Below, one piece after another: positions 39,901 through 48,900 of a stretch of DNA of 64,000 nt. A program made the position numbers and the translations under genes. This DNA comes from Cristatella mucedo (Eukaryota > Bryozoa > Phylactolaemata > Cristatellidae). Below the pieces are notes generated by a model that was not told where the DNA came from, ran no database searches, and worked only from the letters and a program-made list of their open reading frames with translations. How positions within the stretch are numbered: the first letter of the stretch is position 1; each line of letters starts with the position of its first letter. The stretch covers positions 4,737,501 to 4,801,500 of the forward strand of contig WPIO01000013.1 of assembly GCA_009760855.2 (NCBI GenBank), given 5' to 3'.

Positions 39901-42900
39901 ATCACAGGCAGAAACATCGGAGAACTTTTTAAGAAAGGTCACAAGTTGAGGAACGGCGATTGCTTTGGTCGGAGGGGGCTTAATGGAGGCACGAATGTGC
40001 ACAATTTTTTCAGTAAAGAAGGCTGAAAACTTTTCGGCTGAGCCCTTAATATCTGGGGAGTCAGACCTCACAGCATTGGCCAGTAAATGGTTTACTGTCT
40101 TATAAATCTGTTTAGTGTCCGACTGGCAGGAATTCAGCTTTTTAATGAAAAAAGAAGCCCTGGTTTTTTAAGCTTTCGGGTGTAAACTCGAAGGAAGTCT
40201 TTAAAATTGACTAGGTCTGCCTCAGACCCCGATTTCTTGAAACGACGTTCCAGCCTGCGCTTAACACGGCGCATCTTACGGAGTTTTTTTGTAAATTGAA
40301 AGGAATCTCGACGACTTTGAACACGGATAGAGCGAACGGGAGCATGCTTGTCAAGAGCACTCCTGAGTGTCATGTTCATCGCAACAGTGAGGGCATCGAG
40401 GCTGCCGGTCGAGTCTGAATGCAGATCAAGAAGGCCTGCATCACAAACAGATTTCAAAAACTTGTCCACGTCAATGCTTTGTAAGTTACGTCGTTTGGCA
40501 AATTTGACATTGCCCTGTACGTACGAGGGAGCAGGAACAGGCTTACGGATCGTAGGGCCGATAGCCAAGCTGTCGATAGGGCGAACACAAGATGCAGTGA
40601 GGTTCTTACTGACCCACCGAAGAAGGCCCACGGGTAAGTATTTACTAGTAGCGGCATCGCACCTTATGCTAAGCAGGTCCGATAACTATCTGCGTAACTA
40701 ACTATCCGATAGCCAGCAAGCAAGCTATCCACAGCGCCGCTGGACCCTGTCCGACCAATGCACGGAGCTTTGCCAGTGCATTACATCCTGCCCCCCCCCC
40801 GCTTCGGCACTGCATGGGCATCTGCTGCAAGAAATAGGAACTCGAGGTTACTCATGCGGCAATCACATCCACATTCAGCAACTAACCGGGTGGCTCGATT
40901 AGAATTGGCTGGCCAGCTTCGCGGCGATAGAAGGCAAAATGTGATGGCCTTTATTTAGAAAGGCCGTTGAGGCCGTTAGGGGTTTCAGTGGTCACCGTGC
41001 GGTCGTGGCGAGGCGCGGACAAAAAACAATGCAGGGGGAGTGCCCCAGCCTTGTGGCCATCAATCGCCGAGAGTGGCTCGCTGCTTCGCTGGGTGGGACG
41101 TATGTAGGCCGTGGCCATGGCCGCGCCCACATCGTTTTATAAAATGCTCTGTCCGAAGCTTGAGGTGGTTCCAGCGGAGATACTCGGGCCAGCATGGCCG
41201 CTGTCGAATTTAACGCCGGCTGGAGCACTACGCTGGAGGTGTGCCGTCAACCCTGTGGAGCATTCACGACAGACTTTTCCGATTTATCCGTGGCCCCGAG
41301 TGCTTGGCTAAGCTGAACTGCCACCGAAAAATGAGGGTTTGGACGTAAGACAAGCGAATCTTGAAATATATTGACACCGCCGAGTTGGTTCATCATTAAT
41401 GACATCCCGTCTCGACCTCTGTAACTTACTACTAGCTGGTGCAAGACTCTGCAGCCAGGCTTGGCTGTCTTCAACTTTGCCAGCGCCACATTACACCACA
41501 TGAAAGCGACCAGCACTGGCTCCCCATCAAGCAGCATATCGACTTTCAGGTTATGTCACCTAACGTCAGATTAGATCCTTCTCTTGTTCCAGAAACACTT
41601 CCAGAAATGATTCCCAATCAAACTTTGCATCGTACAAGTGGCTCTTTCGCCTAGTTGCTTTGCCATGCCACTAACAAACCTCAAACCTAATCGAGACTGT
41701 GCGTTTAGTTGGCATGCTGCTAAAGTCCGGCACTCGCTGCTGACTGGCGGCACGACGTTCTTTGACTCGTTGACATTTAGAAAAAAGCTAAAAGCTGACC
41801 TGTTCCTCGCAGTGTGCGCCCCGTCCGAGTGAATTGTTCGTTTTGCGTACGACTGAACGCGTGCTGATTGAATGCTTCTTCTCCAAAAAACGTAAATTCT
41901 CTCGTAAAGAGATCTATCTCTCTTTGGTCCCTGTACAAATGTCTTGGCATTCTCATTGCATTTGCTATTCCGACATTGCTTGGGGTTTTGTCGGATGAGC
42001 ACATCTTTGCGTTTCGTACACGATCAAAACTGAGATCCTGTAGCTCTTTCTAATACCTAAAGCCAACAAGTTCGTGGCTCGCCAGCATTGACGTAACGAG
42101 TCACTGGCTGGCCCATCTTAGGTACAGTGGGTGATGTATCGTGACATTTCACAACAGCGTCCTTCTTCGATAATGAATTGCCAGCTTCTTGCGAACAGTG
42201 AGACGCTCATCGCCTGACGGTATAATATCGAGCTGCTACAAACCCTTCCAATGCTTGCAAGGCCTGGTTTAGCTATAAGCTACCTGTAATCAGTCATCCG
42301 GCGTATGCTAGTCAAGCGGCTGGGCAGTGCAGCAGCACAGTTTTCCGATGATTTGAACTCGTGCTATTAGAGTGCAGGGGTAATACTAATTACAGCACCT
42401 AGGGAATGCTAATTACAGCTCTCTAGTCACGCCATTACAGCTCCTAGGTCTTACTATTGGAGCTGATGGCTCCGTTCCCTTTCTCGAAGCATCGGAAAGG
42501 TCTTCAAGCTTCTTAGAAGACACTATTCCACAAAGAGGCCCTTATCAGCAGTGTGAGTTCTCTGCCTTAGCCGAGTTCAGCTTTCTCTTGTCGTCAAACC
42601 GTGTTTTAAAGCGTTTCGTGGCATAATGCGTACTTTCTTGTCTGAACGGGATCCCTCATTTACGTGAATGCATGCTAGCGCTCACTTGCTGAATGCTACG
42701 GTTAGCTCGACTTGGGGAACCTTTCCTGGGCGTGGTTCGTCTAGCGTTTAGAGCGTATCCTAAATTAAGGCCTACTAATGATTTCTAAGGAGCTACTAGA
42801 TGTATATGATTACTTTATTTTGATCCCAAGGCCGGATGATTATTTTGTTTGCCCATGATTACGTTATTTTGATCCCAAAGCTGGAAGAGTATGTTGGATG

Positions 42901-45900
42901 CCCAGCTATACCAACGCTGCTTGCTGGGATTCAGAGCGCCGCTAAGTCTCTGTGGGCTCTGCCCTAGGGCCCTGTGCAAAGTTTACACTTCCTAAAAAAA
43001 TTATTTAATGGTACAGCATGTTAGGAGCAGCTAGCCATAGAAAAGTCAGAAAGAAACTGACACACTGATACAAGAGCTCTTCTACGGGCACTGAAACTTA
43101 GCAATAGGAATCACTCGTGTCACATTTACGAATCTAGTTGCATGCATGCACGGTTAAGTGCCAGCGCATATTGCCAGACTGAGCAATCGGTCGAGCGAGC
43201 TGCCAAGACATGCGTGGTAGCTGCATGCAGAGCACCTACGCGCGAGCGTGAAGAGCCAGCCGAACCACCCTGTCGAACTGCGAAATCGGCCAGGGGGCGA
43301 GCTGGGCTCTTACTTTCGCACGGCGGTATGGTGGCCTGTGGAATCCATTCTCCCGTGAAGTCGCAGCTGATCGTCAGGTCTTCCTTGCCATCGGGAAATG
43401 CGTGCCCTTGCAACGGACGTGGGCACCGCGCGATGCGCCTGGCGGACACGCCTCCGGACAGGCGAGCACACCTCCAGACAGGCGAGCACACCTCCAGACA
43501 GGCGAGCACACCTCCAGACGCCCCCGAGAACGAAGCACGTGCTTCGCTGTATGAAATGCTCCTGGCGAGGTAGGCTGATTTAACAGCCTCATTTACGTAT
43601 ATAGCAGGCAGATGAGCCTTCACGGCTATCACCACCGCTTGCGGTGGTCAAAACTGAATCGACCACCGCAGGACTTGAGCCCACGACAAGGGCCGGGAAG
43701 AGCGAGCGCCTTACCCCAGGGCTAAGACCCAGCGGTGGCCGCTCGAGTTGCTCCCGGCCTACCGTAGTTGCAGAAGTAGTCCACCGATGCGCCGAAGAAT
43801 CTCTCGCCAGCACTGCGGCGCCCGTTGGCTGGAGCGCCCGGCGTCGGAGGACAGTGCACGGCTGAAAGGAACGCTGCTGCAGCCGTACAGTACATCATCG
43901 GAGACGGGCCCGGCTGGCAAGCGATGGGCACCAATGGCGCTTGCGCGGGTTTTGGGCAGAGGCCCTTCTGCAGAGTGGGCACACACTGAGCTCGTGGGAG
44001 CCAGAGATCCGACGGCCGAGGTCCGACTTGTTTAGCGCTTCCGATCGCCCGAGCCGTTCGAGCCGCTCGAGGCGCGGACCGCTCGAGGCGCGGACCGCTC
44101 GAGGCCGATTGAGAAACCGGCTGCTCGGTGCGAGGGGAGGTTCGCAATGGCTGTTGCTGCTGCTGACTCATGCCTTGGAGATTCTGCGGCAGCAGCCTTC
44201 ATTGCGCAGCCAGTGTCCCAATCAGAAGCGAGATCGAAGCGGACGAGCAGTCGCAGACGTAGCAAGAAGCTTGCAGCAGTGCAGCAGCAGCCCAACGCGA
44301 ATCCATAACCCGGAAAAGGCCATGAAGAAGAGCAGGCTTGTTGTCCTTTTATGCAAAAATTGAGGCGCATAATACAGACTGCAGGATATAGGCACTACTT
44401 GCACGATACGGGTGTTGCATGCATAATAAATCAAAGCAGTAGGTGAAACAGTCTTAAGCGCAAGCACATGACAGCGAACGTCTCGCCCGAAGAAGAGCAA
44501 ATCTTACCTCTTCATGCAAATCTTACCTCTTGGATGCAAGTAGTTGCAGCATTACATACTAAATATGCGTATCTCATGCTCCTAGGTAGTTTCTCGGGTT
44601 CAAAATCTTAGCGAAATGCACAGTAGACAGCCATTCTTTCATTCCAGACAGGGCGACCTGATATCCTACTCATCAAAACAGCGAGCGAGCTAATTTTAAA
44701 TTATACGTGTCACTTTTGAGAGCAGCCGTGCTATTACCGGGGCTGCTCAATACCGGACGCAAGCAACCTGTCACGCCCCCATACAGTACAGGTACCCTGG
44801 CCTTAAGTGAGGACGGACGGTGGCTGACTTTGTCGCAGGGGTTTTGACGGGTTAGTAAGACTGCTTTGTGGATGAAAAATACTTTCCTTAGATTGCAACA
44901 TTGTCCTACGGCCTTTTTGAGGCTGATCGCAGAACGTTGGAGCAGTACTCGGTTGGCTTTAGTCGGTTTAGTTAAAGCTACCCTTTAAGTCAGTAGGCAG
45001 ATGGTGTATTTCAAGGAATCGAGCAAGATTGCTCACTCACGATCGCTGCTTGAGAAAATGAACAGATATAAACATTTGCATTCTCCTTCCAAGGATCTGA
45101 GGTCATCGGTTCAAGGTCATCATTCCTCACAACGATTAAGCCGCTCGTGAACAGATGTACAGGTCTGATCACCATTACTGAAGAACAATACAGGTGCGTG
45201 TTCGTCAATTAATGAGCCTATTCTACCGGCGGCTTTGTTGCACAAATATGGCCATACACGCACAATTGCATAGCTATTCGATTTTTCGTCAATCTTAGTC
45301 GTGCAATGGGGCTGGTTAATTCGGGGATTGCATGGCTGAGCAAACGGGACTTCAATAACAAGGCATGACTCCCTGTTACTTAAAAATGTCGATCATACAG
45401 CCAGCCGCCCTTGTCACGTCTACATGCGACTCATGCACTCGCGACATGTTAACAGCAATCGGACCGCAAGGAGAGGCTGGGGTGTGTTGAAAAACCACGA
45501 TCGGAGAGCCCCCAGATGTTCTCCGACCTTCTCCAAATACCAAGGTCATTAATATCCGCCAAAGAAGATCAAACGTGAATAGATAGCAATGACCAGAGGT
45601 CCTTGACCTATTGCCGTCAAGCGGCAGTGTCTTTTATGCGATAGAGCTTGGCTGGATTGCGGTCTGGCATTGATAGGATAACCCTCGTGGTGGTATAACC
45701 ATCATCTAATCGGACAGATAAAGGGAGGAGTTACGAGCGATTGGAAAGACTAAAATCTGCCTCGCCCGTTCTGTGGAAGAGGGTAGCGAGGTAAGAAGCA
45801 GGTGCCTGGAAGGCACCGATGTTAACAATCTGGAAGCGTCAAAAGGGGACGCCAACCGTCGAGTGGCCATGACGGCCCTTTCAGCAATCGTGGCCGCTGC

Positions 45901-48900
45901 TTTGACCAGCCGTCCGCACCCGCACCCAGGAGCGGAACGACTTCGATGAGACTGCCAACGTTTACGGGGCTCGGTTTCCTGACCGAGATACCTTCAATTA
46001 TAAAGAAAGAGTTGGGGCGCAAGAACAAGGCGACCCTGGCGGCACCGAGTGCGGCCACGGTCGCCTAACGCCTAAAGTGGCGTGCCGCTGCAGTCGAAGA
46101 CCGACGGATGACATGGCAAGCTCCATACGCATGCGCAGGCCGCTAAGGTGGCAACAGCCGCCGACTGTTGCCGTTATTACACCTTGGCAGAGCCACGAAG
46201 TGACTGGCGCCTCTCAAACCTGCAGCCAACAGGCAACGCAGCGCACAGGCAACAACGCAGCCAATAGGCCCGAGGCGCCCGCTTCAGGCTCCTCAGCGAA
46301 TCTTACGAATGCAATCTTTGGGAGCTGCAGCAGTCCACTGTCCAGTAGTTTTGTCGCACTCGATTGTGCTTGTCGTTTCGTTCGTGCCCTGAATGTGGTA
46401 TCCCATGTAGCAGGTAACAGTAACGTTATCTCCAGGATACGACACTTCCCAGCTGAGCTGTGCATTCCTGACGCGTAGCGTCGGACACGGTCCTGTAAAA
46501 GTAGTGCGGCTTTACGCATAAGTGGTAGAACTTTGAGCTGGCCGTGCTGGCTTGCTCGCTCCAAGCCCAAGTTTTCAAATCGGTTAGACATCCGAGTATT
46601 TAGTTAGTTGCACGAGACCAGACCTCAAGCTCAGACAGCCTCGCAGTCACTCTGCATATCCCTGTCACGGTAACACTCAGGCGCTTGCCAGTACTTGCAA
46701 ATATCAAGTATATGTGACAGCGTAAACAACTTTCGCCTGCTTATCATCTGCACTGTAAAATTTAAGCGAAACTTTTTCACGTAAAGTAATATATTATTTA
46801 AAATAGTATTTCAAACTGGCGGACCTTTAAAAACCGGGGCATACGTAAAAATTGGTCTAGTTTATAAAATGGTAATCATGAGACCGAAAATGCTGCCTAA
46901 TTTGAAAAAATTAAGAGATATGCTTAGCTTTTGAGGTAATTTAGATCATTCAATTATTACATAATAACTAATTTACATCGTCATTGTCCTGGTATGGGTA
47001 TCTTAAAGTCAAGCAAAAGAAGGTGCTGTACAGCTTAGCACCACGGTATATTCTAGCGCCATGGCGCTGTACATTCTATCAAGAGATGGCGTTGTACAGT
47101 CTAGTGCCACGGTTTTGTACTGTCTATTGTCGTGGTTCTTTAAAGGAGAGGAGCGCTATAAATGGAAGAAACCGTCAAGCTGGTTTAAACCAAGAAGCGA
47201 TTGCATGCAAATTTATATTTCCTTAATCGCCCATGCATCATAAGGTGTCTCTCGCTCGTCTTGTATCAACCGGTTTGCTTGAGAATTTTACTTCAATGTC
47301 ACTAACTTGACAGGTCCTTCACTTAAAACTCCGAGTTCTTAGCTCAAGACTATAAAATACTGTGGACGTGAGAGATCCTATCGAAATGGCCAGTAAAACC
47401 AAGCTTGTGGTGAAGTACCCGCTTTTGGCAGAGATCCTTGCTCAGAGAGGCTGCACCAGCTTACCTACATTCCAATTTAGATATGCAAGTCTAAAATGCA
47501 AGTTACATAATTTCCTCTGGAGTTGTTTATATTGAGCTGCGAAGTCATTCAATATGGGTACAAAGATAATCAATCACATTCAACAAGCTGCGAGGTTCGG
47601 ATCAAGAACGTACACTAAGAGCATAAGGCCAGTCTGCTATGGCGAATAAAAAAAAGCTGATCTGACGATTGTAAAAGATGAAAAAAGAGCAGCCGGTTAG
47701 CAGCCTTATTTTGAACAGAAGCAGTTACAAAGCGACAGAGAGCCTTTACGGCTGTCACCGCCGCTTGCAGTGGGCAATGCTGGATCGCTCATTGCAGGAC
47801 TCGAACCCACGACCTCGGTCGTAGAGAGCGATCACCTTACTCCTGGGCTAAGATCCACAGGCAACAAATGAAGCTGATTTAGCACTCATTTAAATAGCGG
47901 CAGAAGACCCTTCAAAGCTATAGCCACCCTCTGCAGTGGGAATTAAAGGATCAAACACTGCAGTACTCAATCTCTCGACCTGGGTCGTGAAGCGAAATGT
48001 CATGTAATGTATCTCCGTCTGTAACTCCACAAAGTCATATTGACCACGAGGGTGTTACGCAGGAGAGTTTTGTATAGCGCACTCACAGCCTAAGCGGCTT
48101 TCGGTACGCATTCGGTAGCCAACAGACTTTGTCTCACGCAACAAAGAGAAAGTGGGAAGCATAGCAGAGTCAGGAGAGCAGTTGAGGTAGTCAGTAGCAT
48201 GGAAGTAGCAGCTCAGGACCGCTGAAAAGGATGTGCCATAGTCGGCAGTAGGAGAGTAGTTGTCGTTGCCTAAGAATTGTGGAAGCGAGCTCCACAGTCT
48301 ATAACCTACAGAGCTAAAGCTTCTGTCGCCAACGGTCTTAAAGCGGAGGAATGGGACAGCTAATTTATTGTCCACACAGGACCTGAGGGCGCGAACAGGC
48401 TGACTCTGATGCAGCAGTTCAGCTAGGTACGAAGGAGCCAAGCCGTGGCGGGCCTTGTGGGTCAGCGTAAGAACTTGGCTCTGTATCCTTAGCTCAACCG
48501 GCAACCATCCTAGCTCTTTCCGCAAAGGAGACACGTGCTCAAACCGCTGGGACTTGAAGACCAGCCTTGCAGCCATATTCATTGTCCGCTGTAGTGGCAT
48601 AATAGCTTTCTTTGGCAGCCTAGCCAAAAGGGAATTACAATAATCAAGCCAAGACAGAACTAAAGAGCTAGTTAAATCTTTTACAAGCGCAAGCGCCTTA
48701 ACCCTGGGCTAAGACCATTGGGCATATTGTACGTATATGGTGGCACATGAGACTTTTTTGGCTGTCATGTCGCTCGCTGTAGGCATTCGGTAATTGCGTA
48801 CTTCAGGAATACAACATAAGAGCTTGACCGCGTCTTTCCTTGAGCTCATCTTTCCTTGACCTGGTCTTTCCGATCTCGCAATTTCGATTTTCTCTCGACG

